A stretch of 64,000 nt of DNA from Athripsodes cinereus (GCA_947579605.1 OX388329.1:26368299-26432298); one strand, 5' to 3'. Positions 1-10,379 are shown, counted from the stretch's first letter. The notes: generated by a model from the letters alone, not told the origin. Numbers and translations: made by a program.

Positions 1-555
1 TAAGATGCTTCAAATGGTCCCTATCAGTTTATCGAACCATCTGACGAACGTCCTCTGTATATAAGTATCACGTCATAAAGACGCTGCAATAAGAGCCCGA
101 CCACACCATTTCACCCTGTACGGGATCATTGAAGACTCCCTCCCATGCGGATATCTCAGAAGTCGATATCCTGTACGGGATCAATAATGAGATAGATGCT
201 CTAATACATTTATATAGAAACCAATAACTCCACCGGGCGTCATGGCGTGGTTGAGCTCTTATCTGAGCTGCGCTGCTCAGCGGAAACGTAACTTTACAAT
301 AGATACATACTCTAGATATGTACCTAACCTATATTATATATTTACTTGTCATATAATACAAGATCTATATGTATATCTTTGTTGATGGAAACACACATAT
401 AGGTTTAACACACTAGTTTTACCTACAAAAGGTAAGTAGTATGTTGATATAAAATTAATTTTTAATGTTACTTTTCATACATACTTTTTCACGTCAGTTT
501 CAAATCGATGGCAATTAATAAAAACAGCTGCTATGAGAAATAAATAAATAAAATT
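1..555. other. unassigned AT-rich sequence
   Basis: No gene or recognised repeat. A 13-bp direct repeat (ctgtacgggatca) occurs at 116-128 and 171-183, 55 bp apart. The stretch 60-290 is richer in GC than its surroundings and may be an eroded element, but I cannot place it. Confidence 0.5.
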
Positions 556-711
556 TGAGTTCGTCGGTAGTCTGGAGGTAGAGTCTCGGCCTCGTGAACA
601 GGGGGTCCGTGGTTCGATCCCAGGTGCCGGCAAACTCCCCTTTCACGACACAAGCTTTTAGCTTACTGTGAAAGGTGTATAAGGTTGTATTTGGGTTTAT
701 AACAAAACCCA

Positions 712-741
<30 letters not shown>
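556..741 (+). mobile_element. tRNA-derived SINE, family 1, near full length
   Basis: A short non-autonomous retroelement that would be transcribed by RNA polymerase III and mobilised by a LINE. The head is tRNA-like: an A-box-like stretch (ggtagtctggaggtagag) is followed by a clear B box (ggttcgatccc). The body contains a block reading tagcttactgtgaaagg, then a conserved 'aacaaaacccagatatatct', and ends in a run of about 18 A. Other copies lie at 30.56 kb (minus), 60.24 kb (minus) and a deleted one at 23.71 kb (plus). The B box and shared tail make the SINE call strong. I see no clear flanking duplication here. Confidence 0.85.
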
Positions 742-742
<1 letters not shown>

Positions 743-1892
743 ATATTATCTATATGACACTCTAATTAAGAGGCCGCGGCATAAAATTGATTAGTAGTTA
801 CAATATTAAACTTGTTTCTATGTTTGTTTGTATATATTGTGTCCTCTGTGGAAACTCAAACGATGAGAAATGATGAGAAAATTTTACCTTCTATCCTCGA
901 AATTTGTTTACTTATTTATATGTTCATTCTTTACTCTACCTTGTATGCCATGAACATAGTGAAGTTTAAATTTATTTATTAACTTAACATAATAAAATAT
1001 TCCCAATATAAAGGTTATACAACGTAACAAAGAAAAAAAAATAGATGTTGCGCCCTATTACAGGTATAAATGTAGTTAGGTATACTTGAACCACTCATCT
1101 CCCAGCTCATGCCCACCCCGGCACCCCTAAAGCATCCAACGAACTCCCAAAACCTGAGAGGTCCGGGAGGAAGAGCCCGATAGACAAGGTCCCAGAAAGA
1201 GGGATGTCTTAGCACACTCAGATGTAAATATAAAAAAAAAAAACAATCGTAAAAATTATGTCAAACTTATGCACTAAAAATTATAATAATGAAATCACAA
1301 GAATAACACCCGTGATAAGGGAAAACAAAACTATAAGGATCAAGAACTTCAATTTGAAATAGATCAATTGTGTACAACTAGAATTAGTAATTGTTAGGAA
1401 AAGGAGAAGAAGGAGAGGGGAATTAAATATTACGACTCAAGCATTGTATAGATCCACATTTTAAAAGCTATATGGGAACTACTGCAGAAAATGTCGACGT
1501 CTTTAAATTTACTGTTGTAGTTTTCATCATCCTAAGCAGAATCTAGCAGGTAAATAAGTAATACGAGTATGTTTAACATTGTGGGAATCGTAGCTAATAC
1601 TATGGGATGTAATTTGATAGCGCTTACATATATTAATTGTATATATTAAATCATCCATTGATACTAACTGCTTATTAATTTGACATAATGATACAGAGAA
1701 TTAACTAAATTCCGTTTCCATTATTGTCTTTTTTCTTGTATTTGAAATATTAGCATATTCTATAAATAAATTTGTGCGATTTATTATTAACTTTTTGTAA
1801 TAAATATCGACTACATTGCAGTATATTGTGATTCAAACGATTCTATAGTAGTTTTCGTAATTCGACAAAATAAATATTATTTTTTAATATTG
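742..1892. other. unassigned AT-rich sequence
   Basis: No supported gene. A GC-richer island at 1080-1215 has a 66-codon open frame on the minus strand, rich in Gly, Pro, Trp and Phe. It has no family I recognise and no second copy in the window. It may be the remnant of a coding element. Confidence 0.4.
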
Positions 1893-2040
1893 TAGTCCCC
1901 GCTAATGAATAGACCTACAACTCTTTTCTATAAGGTTTTCCAGTGTCCTGTAAAAGGCATGTTTTCATAAAACATTACGATTGAGAGATTTTACATCTTC
2001 GATTCCACGATGAGTTACCTTGGCTCCTTAGTCATTCTGA
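1893..2040 (+). repeat. repeat family X, partial copy
   Basis: Matches the left half of the ~240-bp family defined at 29586-29838: the blocks 'tttccagtgtcctgtaaaaggc' and 'tcgattccacgatgag' correspond to that copy's 'gagtgtcctgtaaaaggct' and 'ttcagcgatgag'. It is diverged and lacks the right half. Confidence 0.5.
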
Positions 2041-2411
2041 AGTTTTTCTTAGAAATCTCTTGTTGGGACAAAGAAGACAAATTGCATGCTTGTATCATGA
2101 ACAAACCAAATATTTCATTTCCAGAATCTTGAAATATAAAACATTTGAGACCTGTATTAAATTAAATAGATTTTCATTTAGGTATATATATTTATTAGTA
2201 TTCTAAAAATGTCACCCTGGCACTCATACTATAACAGCTTTTTTCCAAGGCGATCTCACGAGGAAAAATATAAAAAAAACAAACCTTATCCCAAAAATAA
2301 CAACAACAAAAAACAGTATAAAAATAAGCGGTACTTACCTATAACTTGAATTTTACAAACTATTTGTTTTGTTAATACAATAAATTATTATTAAAATGTC
2401 ATTCCTCAAAT

Positions 2412-2638
2412 GGTGCTCGGAGACGTGGACGTCCGAGGATTAAATGGCAAGATCATTTAAATCAAATCCTACAGGACGGTCACGTGTTAAACACATTGAA
2501 CAGGAGATCATGCATGAGGAATTGTATGACAGTGACGGAAGCGAAAGATGTATGCAAGGATAGAAGGAAGTGGCGCTCGATCCTTTCTGCCTACCCCGCG
2601 AGGGAAGCGGCGTGATGGTATGTATGTATGTATGTATG
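2412..2638 (+). mobile_element. LINE group C, 227-bp 5'-truncated insertion
   Basis: Carries only the extreme C-terminus of a non-LTR retrotransposon polyprotein. In frame it reads K-W-Q-D-H-L-N-Q-I-L-Q-D-G-H-V, then L-N-R-R-S-C-M-R-N-C-M-T-V-T-E-A-K, ending near R-K-W-R-S-I-L-S-A-Y-P. The element closes in a (GTAT)n tail. It is flanked by an exact 12-bp target-site duplication, cattcctcaaat, at 2400-2411 and 2639-2650, which fixes both ends. The region encodes the tail downstream of the reverse transcriptase, so the copy is inactive. Related copies are at 26.2, 42.9 and 46.6 kb. Confidence 0.85.
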
Positions 2639-2650
2639 CATTCCTCAAAT

Positions 2651-3198
2651 CTTCACTGGAAAGCCTAGAATTATTATAATATTCATATAAAAAAAACAAC
2701 TTAAAATACAGTGATATGTTATTACTTAAAATACAATGTTAGTTGTAAAAAGGAATACGTTGTTTTGAATTTATAAAAAACAAAACAACAAAAAATAAAC
2801 AAATGATTCCAGTCAACAATTTGTTCGATATTCATAACAACGATAATTAATGAATAAAAGTCAAACAGTGAACCTATAAGAGTATTGATGTTTCTTACTG
2901 ATATTAGGTTTACTCAACATAAATATATGTACCAACTTAAGGTGAAAAAAACGTGAATCGTGTGATCAAGTAAGCACCAAGAAGCGAGTATTTAAATAAA
3001 TGTACTCGGTATATTCAATAGTTGGCGTCAAACATACCGATCATTCCATTTTCAAACTGGAATTGGCAGTTGTCACTTTGACAGAAGAAATAGTTTTGAC
3101 ATTTAGAACAGTTTTAATTTTATTTTGTTTTTAAAATTTACAGTGTACCTACAATACAAACACTCGTCGAGTAACTCGAACCAATTTGTGAACAAAAA
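2651..3198. other. unassigned AT-rich sequence
   Basis: No gene, RNA or repeat that I can support. Only A/T-rich simple sequence and short imperfect repeats are visible. Confidence 0.4.
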
Positions 3199-3276
3199 TC
3201 TGTACCTTAAAGGATAAACCACAGGAGTCCACTATTTTGTAATGTGACTCCCGTGGTTTATCCTTTAAGGTACAGA
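3199..3276. repeat. 31-bp inverted repeat, short hairpin
   Basis: Arms at 3199-3229 and 3246-3276 are complementary over 31 bp with a single mismatch, around a 16-nt loop. A transcript from either strand would fold into a 78-nt hairpin. This is compatible with a MITE remnant or a miRNA-like precursor; the sequence alone cannot decide. Confidence 0.75.
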
Positions 3277-3982
3277 AAAATGAAGTCCTTACTTACAATC
3301 GGCATTGGAAAAGATTTTCATCCTTGCCAAAAAAGGTTATAAAATCTGACAGCGAATTGTCATTTAGCTAAAATCATTCATGAAAATCTACACTCAATTT
3401 TAATTCAACGCCATAATTTTTAAACTGAGCATAGATATTCTAAAAAATAATAAAAACCAATTTTCATGAATTTCCAAGAAATCCATAATATAGATTTTCA
3501 TTTGTCATCGTTCCTAAGAATGGAACGTTCATTTGTCTACAAAATAATCATTATGATAATGCCCCATTATTATCAATATAAACCCATGTGGACGTACATA
3601 CATTTGTATCTAGCAATAGAAGTAGTAATAATAATACTTAGCCTAGAAACTGTCGCTATTAGTACGCGTGCGCGAAACTGACAGAACCGTTCTACACTCC
3701 AACCTGATTGGTTAAATAACTCTCCCTACTAATGCCGCACACTGCTAACACATTTATAATCTTATTGTTAAACCATCGCTTATCTTAACGGCAAGCGGTG
3801 AAACTGGCGGGCAGATGATTGCGATTCTGTTAAATGGGTCATCAAAAAATAAGTATTATTTTTCACTCATTGTTAAACCGTTTCTTGAATAATACATTTC
3901 TATATCTCTACATTCTATGGTTTATATAAATACAATTAAATAAAATTTTAATGGTATTCTGAAACGAGTCACAAAATCCCAA

Positions 3983-4118
3983 TAATTTATTTATTTATTT
4001 ATTCATTCTTTACTGATCATTGATAAAAAACAATTACATAAAAGGTATACATTCAAATTAAATACAATCAATATACAGAGGGCGATTTTATCGCAAAGGC
4101 GCGATCTCTTCCAACTAA
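3983..4118 (-). mobile_element. LINE 3'-UTR tail, (TAAA)n ended
   Basis: On the minus strand this runs from the box 'gggttagttggaagagatcg' through the 'cgataaaatcgccctctg' block to 'tcagtaaagaatgaataaat' and a (TAAA)n tail. The same layout recurs at 30.07, 52.96 and 63.1 kb. At 63.1 kb it follows a LINE open frame, so this is the 3' end of that kind of element. No coding sequence remains. Confidence 0.65.
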
Positions 4119-4388
4119 CCCAAATGAAGTTATTAAACTGAGCATAGATATTCTAAAAAATAATGAAAACCAATTTTCACGAATTTCCAAGCAATCCATA
4201 ATATAGATTTTCATTTGTCATCGTTCCTTAGAATGATTTTGACATAAGTAAATGATATAGGTACTTCCAAAACAAAGAAACGGTTAGGTAGGTACTAAAA
4301 ATGCGTTCGTTTTGCGTTCCGTTAGTAAAGAAATGGAAAGCTTTATTAGAATAATAAAAATTCTTAAATGACAGAAAAAAATAAAATT

Positions 4389-5165
4389 AAATATTTACAC
4401 ATAATTCAAGCAGTGTTGTGTCTAATGGCGGACTTTTGCTGAGCAACGTCATCCAGCCAACTATTTAAATCAGAAAAAAAGTTTAAATCTAAAAGAGTAA
4501 ATAAATACAAGAATAATAGATACGTAAATAAAATATTAACATACATGAAATATAAAAAAGATAGGAATAAACAATAAGAAAAATATAAAAAATAATTAAA
4601 TATTTACCCATAATTCAAGCAGTGTTGTGTCAAATGGCGGACTTTTTGCTGAGCAACGTCATCCAGCCAACTATTTAAACCAGAAAAAAGTTATATTCTA
4701 ATAGAGTAAATAAATACCTACTAGAATAATAGAAACGTAAATAAAATATTAACATACATGCAATATAAAAAAAATACGAATAAACAATAAGAAAAATATA
4801 AAAAATATTTAAATATTTACACATAATTCAAGCAGTGAAGATGAGCAACGTCATCCATTCGACTATTTAATAAACCACAAAAAAAGTTATATTCTAATCA
4901 CACTCACTCACTAGTCAGCCATCTCTCCACTGCTGGATGTAGGCCTCTTCCAAACTTTTCCAAACGTCTCGATCCTGTGCCCGCTGCATCCAATTTCGTC
5001 CAGCGATTGGAGTTATATCGTCAATCCATCTCTTTTGCGGTCTTCCGATGCTTCTTTTACTACTAATAGAGTGAATAAATACTAGAATAATAGATACGTA
5101 AATAAAATATTAACATATATGAAATATAAAAAAGGAATAAACAGTAAGAAAAAGAAAAATAAATT
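4389..5165. repeat. three tandem ~210-bp units, third split by an RTE
   Basis: Units begin at the block 'aaatatttac' at 4389, 4598 and 4811, giving periods of 209 and 213 bp. Each carries 'cataattcaagcagtg' then 'gagcaacgtcatcca', and ends in 'aataaacaataagaaaaa'. The block 'ggcgga...caacgtc...ccag' resembles the 3' UTR remnant at 43.74 kb, so the unit looks like a multiplied LINE tail. The third unit has lost part of the middle block and is interrupted by the insertion at 4899-5062. Confidence 0.8.
4899..5062 (-). mobile_element. RTE-like LINE (group A), 164-bp insertion
   Basis: The minus strand is open and encodes the terminal residues of an RTE-type polyprotein: S-I-G-R-P-Q-K-R-W-I-D-D-I, then A-G-R-N-W-M-Q-R-A-Q-D-R, then E-E-A-Y-I-Q-Q-W and a stop. 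The same motif string appears in the group A copy at 12.84 kb. The 3' end is a short GTGA repeat (tgagtgagtg). A 5-bp duplication, ctaat, at 4894-4898 and 5063-5067 brackets it. The neighbouring tandem unit shows the uninterrupted site (ttctaatagag), an internal empty-site control. Confidence 0.85.
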
Positions 5166-5450
5166 AAATGTTTTTTTCTGTGTAAAGAAAAAGAGGGGAT
5201 GAAGAAAGGGAAGGAAACCTAACAATATCGACCGGAGACAAAAACTGATTTACTCCTTTTTCTTTTTAATGTTTGACTTCTTAAAACTGTTGAGGAAAGC
5301 TCAGACACAGAAGACTCAATAGATTTTAGTAATGAAATACGTTAAGAACCTTATTGCCTTTTTTGCTTATGAATTGAATTAAAAGTTTTCTTAAGATGTA
5401 AAAAATAAAGTTTATATATTTTCCTTTGTTAAGTCATAATAAGTTAACAT

Positions 5451-5704
5451 AACATAACATAACATAACATGTATGGACAATTCACACAGACCGAATTAGT
5501 CCCAAACTAAGATATGAATCTTGTATTATGGGTACTAACACGACGATACACATATATACAATGCACTGAATACATATATATGTAACACCCAGACCCAGGA
5601 CAATTTGAAAAAGGTCATTCTTCATTTTGCCCTGGCCGGGAATCGAACCCGAGACCCCGTGACTCAAAGGCAAGTGCGTTAGCCTCCGCGCCACACCGAT
5701 CGTC
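5451..5704 (-). mobile_element. tRNA-derived SINE, family 2
   Basis: On the minus strand the head contains an A-box-like 'tgtggcgcggaggctaacgc' and an exact B box, ggttcgattcc, set as in a tRNA. The body has 'ggcaaaatgaagaatgac', then a long AT region with 'agattcatatcttagtttgg', and ends in a (TTATG)n tail of about five units. Not a tRNA gene: the anticodon arm is degenerate and the body continues for more than 150 bp. A rearranged copy is at 20.7-21.1 kb. Confidence 0.85.
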
Positions 5705-6049
5705 GTTGCACCATATTATTGAATATCAAAATAAGATTACATTGTATGCAGAGAAAACATGGTAATGACAAAAAGCCTCGAGAAAGAAGACGTATACAAT
5801 AATGTAATATCTACTATGTTTATTGCATTCATTTGGTTTAATAATATAACTGAATGTTGATTGGAAGAACATTTCAATAATAAGACAACAGAAACAATAA
5901 TATCCAATACTCATCATCGTAACAGTATGACAGGGGACTTCAGTGGAGATCGTAGAATCGATTAACCCTTTAACGTCCGAGGGAAATATTTCACATTCAT
6001 ACTATCATGGAGTTTCATGTAAGTGAAGTTATCAATGTACATGAAAACA

Positions 6050-6140
6050 GTTCACTCCCTGTCAGTAAAATTTAGGACATTTTAGGATAGACTGAGTATC
6101 TCATCGCTGAACTGAATATTTTAAATGTCTTAACCGTGAC
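6050..6140 (-). repeat. repeat family X, fragment
   Basis: Contains 'ctcatcgctgaactgaatat' followed by 'ttttaaatgtcttaac', matching the centre of family X on the minus strand (compare 28.9 and 40.0 kb). Short and diverged. Confidence 0.45.
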
Positions 6141-6147
6141 ATTTTAC

Positions 6148-6221
6148 GATGATGATGATGATGATTTTGGATGACTTTATTTTATTTTTGACGCCGTTTA
6201 ACAGTCCCTAGACCGTCTTTA
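6148..6221 (+). repeat. (GAT)n-linked repeat, copy 1
   Basis: A (GAT)6 run is followed by 'ttttggatgactttatttta' and 'acagtccctagaccgtct'. The same order occurs in inverted orientation at 13868-13950. The (GAT)n edge is typical of RTE 3' ends in this window, so this may be an RTE 3' flank, though no coding sequence is attached. Confidence 0.65.
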
Positions 6222-6776
6222 CGAATACGTCTTTCACGAAACACTCGAAATATAAGAGAAAAGAATGGGGGATCTATTCTTTTCCATTAATATTTTTCTC
6301 ATAGACATTTTTTTCCGTTATGTTGTCTTTGGCTTGACATATTTTCATAAAAAAAATAATTAAGAGTAATACTTATTATAAATAAAAAAAAAGATTGATA
6401 GAATTCTCATTAGCACACAATAATTATTACTGTTTGTTTTGTTTATGATTCTGACATTCGATACTAATTCATAGAGAATAAGGATAAATAATAGAAAAGA
6501 ACTTGTTGATGATCGATTCAGTGAAATGAGTTTTCATCAAAAATACATTGGGTGGTAATCGCTTTCATCCGTCATCCCTTTTTGCCATTGACTAATTTAT
6601 TTTTTTACATACACTGACGTGAAGTTATTTTGAGTCTTTGACAATGATATTCCTTTAAATCTTTGCTTGAAAATTCCAACTTACGGATGATATAAAAGAA
6701 TATGGATGGTAAAATGGAGAATCCCGAAGGATCACTCAGGATGAAACATCCATTTATACTTATTACTTGACAATGA

Positions 6777-7196
6777 TTCGAATTTAAAGTGTGTTTGACA
6801 GTATTTAAGGCACTTCATGTTATGGCCCCAGAATATATCATGGAACTCTGCGGTAGACAGGCGTTAAGTCATAGACAGACAACACTGAGGTCTTGTCAAG
6901 ATATTACAACTAAATTGGAGGTGACCAGTACTGTATCGAAACCAGTGTACGTGGAGCGTGCTTTTGCAATATCTGCACCTGTAGTCTGGAACAGGCTTCC
7001 ACAAATGATCAGAGAAACGCAGGACATATCTCGTTTCAAGAACCAACTGAAGACTTACCTATTCAAGAAATCTCACGGAATAATCCAGGCACAACCTTAG
7101 TTAGCAAAGAGCGCCCTTGAGGTGGATTTTTTTCACAAAACGGCGTTTTACAAATCATCCAAATAATAATAATGATTCATCCTGGATGATCACTCA
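6777..7196 (+). mobile_element. CR1/L2-like LINE C-terminus (group E)
   Basis: An open frame of about 108 codons (6777-7100) encodes the end of a CR1/L2-type polyprotein: F-K-V-C-L-T-V-F-K-A-L-H-V-M-A-P-E-Y near the start, V-E-R-A-F-A-I-S-A-P-V-V-W-N-R-L-P in the middle, and F-K-N-Q-L-K-T-Y-L-F-K at the end. This 'VFKALH..P.Y...RAF....P..WN.LP......F...LK..L' order is the usual tail of CR1/L2 elements. The 3' UTR has 'gcgcccttgagg' and 'acggcgttttacaaatc', and the same two blocks sit in the fragment at 23.3 kb. A 9-bp match (gatcactca at 6730-6738 and 7188-7196) may be a target duplication, but is weak. Confidence 0.85.
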
Positions 7197-7600
7197 ATGT
7201 AAAAATTGCTTTGTAAACTTTATGAAGTCCTGTAAGGGTTAAACTATTTCGTCATTACGTTTTAGTATTTATCAATACTCAATACTGACTGAATGCCATG
7301 GCGCAAGACATAAGAAGTAGTGAGTAGCAGCGATAATATTCTGCAGCAAAATAAAGGTAATAGTACCTACTTACTATCTTGTGAACGCTATGATAAATCG
7401 TATTAAAGACTTTAACTGCCCTTTAAAAATATCTCGTGAAAGTGGATTAGTTCACATGCTTTAGGCATAATGAGGAAATGAACTAAGAACAAGTTGAATA
7501 TCGCATTGTTCTCGTTACATTGTATACCTAATAATTCAAATATCGAATCATTACGTATTTTTGTCTTTCAACTTAGCAAAAGAGTGTGTTTTTAATTTGC
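7197..7600. other. unassigned AT-rich sequence
   Basis: No gene or clear repeat. The right end (from about 7560) may belong to the element carrying the hammerhead-like motif that follows. Confidence 0.35.
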
Positions 7601-7642
7601 ATTCGACGTTTCGACCCACATGCTGCGAACATCTTCAGGGAT
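7601..7642 (-). ncRNA. hammerhead-like motif, family 1 (degenerate)
   Basis: On the minus strand the motif has an intact 5' core CUGAAGA (7632-7638), an extra U, a helix II region, then GAA (7610-7612), the palindrome ACGU (helix III, 7606-7609) and C17 (7605). Helix II can form seven pairs, but four are wobble. Helix I (AUCC with GAAU) has three of four pairs. Core residues are therefore kept while stems have eroded. A palindromic ACGU helix III implies pairing between two molecules. No other part of a retroelement is recognisable beside it. Confidence 0.5.
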
Positions 7643-7679
7643 TAATTAATATCTAGTCTTTTAAATCTTTGATTTATTA

Positions 7680-8366
7680 ATCTTTTAAAACGATAGATAT
7701 AAAAAAAAAATTACATCGAAAAATATTTTTACAATAGGTATACAATCAATATACAAAGGGCGAGTTTCGTTGTTCGTTTATGTAATATCCAAAAATAATT
7801 TAGGTACATTTACACTTTCAAATAAGTAAAATCCAGTTTGCAATCCCCTATTATGTCATCAATTCAACTCTTTAAAGTGTATTGATTTAAACTAAACAAC
7901 AGAATTTGCTTTATAATAATTTTATGTTAACTTGAGAACTTGTCAAAGATTTTCATAAATACAGAAAACATGTGGGTCAGTAAAATGATTAACACTTGCC
8001 CTCTGTTATGAGCCTGCCAAGCTCCTTGTATATTATTAGCTAGCTTCATAGGCTCTCAAATGTCAGATATTTTACATTGCATTATACATAATATTTCAGA
8101 CAACTAGTAATTATGAATGCAAATATAATTAACATCTTTAATACCTATCTGTAGTACGTAATTGCTGCATGTATATTTTAACTTGTTCATGTGATTATGT
8201 TTGTTATTTCGCTTTTACCAAACCAGCAAAAATTAATCTACTGTAGTTTCTACGAAATATCATAATATTGGAAGTGATCCAGGATATTTCATGTTAAGTA
8301 CATATTCGTATTTATTTTATTGTCAAAAATAATATAAATAGTTTTGTCTCAACAAAATGTATGATT
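7680..8366. other. unassigned AT-rich sequence with a partial LINE tail
   Basis: Near 7730-7770 'tacaatcaatatacaaaggg' plus 'cgagttt' resembles the conserved LINE 3' box seen at 63.19 kb (minus). The rest shows nothing I can support. Confidence 0.35.
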
Positions 8367-8524
8367 TTATGTAAAGAAACAAACTGTTTTGAGTTTTACT
8401 GTATTTTTAAGAATAGTAACCTGGTTTCGACTTACAAAGTCATTCTCAAACCTGCCGAAACCAGGTTACTATTATTAATAATAATAAATACAGTAAAACT
8501 TAAAACAGTTGTTTGTTTACATAA
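8367..8524. mobile_element. divergent foldback with a hammerhead-like core
   Basis: The left arm (8367-8429) and right arm (8456-8524) are inverted copies with scattered differences, including a (taa)n expansion in the right arm. The outer ends read ttatgtaaa and tttacataa. The left arm contains the full hammerhead-like motif on the minus strand; the right arm begins at its GAA segment and lacks the 5' core. This divergent layout also occurs at 16.7 kb and, complete, at 45.3 kb. It fits inverted pseudo-LTRs of a Penelope-like element, by inference. Confidence 0.7.
8415..8452 (-). ncRNA. variant hammerhead-like motif, family 2 copy a
   Basis: Minus strand: 5' core UUGAGAA (8443-8449), extra U, helix II GACUU/AAGUC with a 3-nt loop (8429-8441), GAA (8426-8428), helix III ACC-A-GGU (8419-8425), U17 (8418), and helix I GGU/ACU (three pairs, one wobble). 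Compared with the canonical CUGANGA, positions 3 and 8 are U and A rather than C and G, so the 3-8 pair could be kept as U-A. The same two changes occur at 32.77 and 48.67 kb. Activity is untested. Confidence 0.5.
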
Positions 8525-8679
8525 ATCGATATGGAGTGTTACAAAACAAACTCAATCAATAAAATATATGATTTTGTATGGAAATTAATTTTACTTGATT
8601 GTAAAATTGTATGTACTTCACACATCTTTTTAACTTGACAAAGCCTTTTATATAAATTGTGTAAACTAAACTGTACTCT

Positions 8680-8890
8680 ACTGTCATCCACAAGTGGGGT
8701 AGCCAGCAGACTATCCGCATGTGGTAAACACACAAGATACCTTCTCTGAGCCAACAACAGAAATCAAGATATCAAGGATTGTAAGCAAACCTTATCGCTG
8801 AATTCAAATGTAAAATGTATTTTTTCACCCAAAACACTACGTAAGGAAGTAGGAGACCTATTGTCTGCTGGGCTTTCCACGGTTCATGGG
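8680..8890 (-). repeat. repeat family X, diverged copy
   Basis: Begins with 'atccacaagtggggtagcca' and continues through a decayed centre ('cttatcgctgaattc') to 'gtaggagacc' and 'tctgctgggctttccacgg'. This matches the reverse of the full copy at 29586-29838. Indels are numerous. Confidence 0.6.
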
Positions 8891-10091
8891 CTGTTTATTC
8901 CTAGTATCTAATACCTAATATAAAACAATATTTTTTACAGATACATAAAGATAAGTATCTACTTGTAATGATAATATTATTAAGATGAATTATTAACAAC
9001 CGCAATAGCAACAAGAATATTGCAGATTTCACTCTCCTTGGCGGTGAATTGTTGTTTTATGTCTAGAAGATCTTTTGTTCTGTCCATCGTGCTGTGTGCC
9101 AGAGATCAAAAGTTGCATAAGGTTTTACCTAAAGAGAACTGGAGTATGTATAACATCATATAGATTACACCCGTTAATAATTTTCTATGAAAACGGTTTA
9201 AATTATTTTGGTTCGTTTATTGAAGTTTAATTGATTTTAATTTATTTACTTTGACATAAGTGGAAATTTTCGACCGACGGTTCTTGGTGAAAATTCAAGA
9301 TAAATTCAAATTCAAATTAAAATATTATATTAATTGGGATAAACATACATTTTTTTATACAAGATTCATAATTTCTTTATAAATGCACATGAAAACATAT
9401 TGATTCCCTCAAATTCGAGCAGAGCTCGTGCTTTGAGGGATTTTTTCATTATCTTATATACATGTATGTTTCCTCATAATAAAGTAAACATAACACCGGT
9501 AAAATGAACTGTAGTAAACGAAATATAAAATACATCAAGTTAAATAAATTATAACAAAATAAGGGAATTATTATAAATAAAATATTTATTTGGTTCTTAT
9601 TAGTGTTTTAATTATAATAATTTACTTTAACTAATTTCGTAACTTTTAATGTTAATCATTCTTTTATTTCTAAATATAAAAACCAAATCTAATATTCCTT
9701 TGATAAATCCTACAAAGTGAATAAAATATCTCATCAAATTGAAACATTCTATCATTTTCGTTACAAAATGACATGATTCAATATTGATCTTTCTATACTA
9801 TCCATAACATACCTACTTAGGTGTTCGGATCAATAATATGAGTAATAGTATACAGAGAAATATTTAATAGTGCTTATAGACTACCTTTATAACGATTGCA
9901 GTACAGGTTACCTTTTAATAAGTGGTACCTATTATTACCCAATGTAACAATACCGCTAATAGTACAACAACGGACTATCGTACATTCATTCATACCGGTC
10001 TATATAGATACCACCAGTACTTAAGTACCACCCAGTCCTCACACAAACATATTTTGTGTCTGATCATCTGTATAGATATGTCGCCGCCCGA
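8891..10091. other. unassigned AT-rich sequence with one small hairpin
   Basis: No gene found. It holds the hairpin at 9405-9440 and otherwise AT-rich sequence. I see no open frame with family resemblance on either strand. Confidence 0.4.
9405..9440. repeat. hairpin with CCCTCAAA arms, copy 1
   Basis: tccctcaaa (9405-9413) and tttgaggga (9432-9440) pair perfectly, and a small inner gagc/gctc stem sits in the loop. A related hairpin with 'agctcgt' just before the 3' arm is at 41715-41749. The shape resembles a bacterial terminator but that role does not apply here; a transposon end is more likely. Confidence 0.6.
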
Positions 10092-10379
10092 TAGTTAAAT
10101 TAGCCAGTTGACGAAATAGCTAGGCAGTTGGTTAAATGCCGACATCTAATTGAATTGTTAGCCGTCTCGTTGAGTCACAATAACACGCCAAACGTTTAAC
10201 ATTCTGTCTGATCGAAACTAGCCCAATAATTGAAATTTAATTTCCTTATTTGGCACTGCGGCGCTAGTGTTGATAAACGTTGCGTTAAACAATTCGGCCA
10301 GATCACTGTTAGTCATTCAATTGAATGCCAGCGTTTAACTAAGTGCCTAGGCATTTAGTTAACTGGCTTATTCGAATAT
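10092..10379. mobile_element. long-hairpin MITE, ~288 bp
   Basis: The two ends form imperfect inverted repeats of about 58 bp: 10100-10158 pairs with 10312-10370, starting agccagtt at the left and ending aactggct at the right. By eye about three quarters of positions match, and weaker pairing continues inward. The element is GC-richer than its flanks and has motif echoes such as 'gtttaac'. No transposase is present. I could not fix a target duplication, so superfamily is unassigned. Confidence 0.65.

Noticed and set aside
589..632. tRNA gene with B box ggttcgatccc
   Set aside because: The cloverleaf cannot be completed and the same sequence recurs with a long body and A tail, so it is a SINE head.
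6864..7046. Minus-strand 60-codon frame
   Set aside because: It lies opposite the CR1/L2-like coding frame, whose family motifs are clear; the antisense frame is a by-product.
9405..9440. Rho-independent terminator (stem followed by T run)
   Set aside because: The genome is eukaryotic and no gene precedes it; the structure recurs elsewhere as a repeat.
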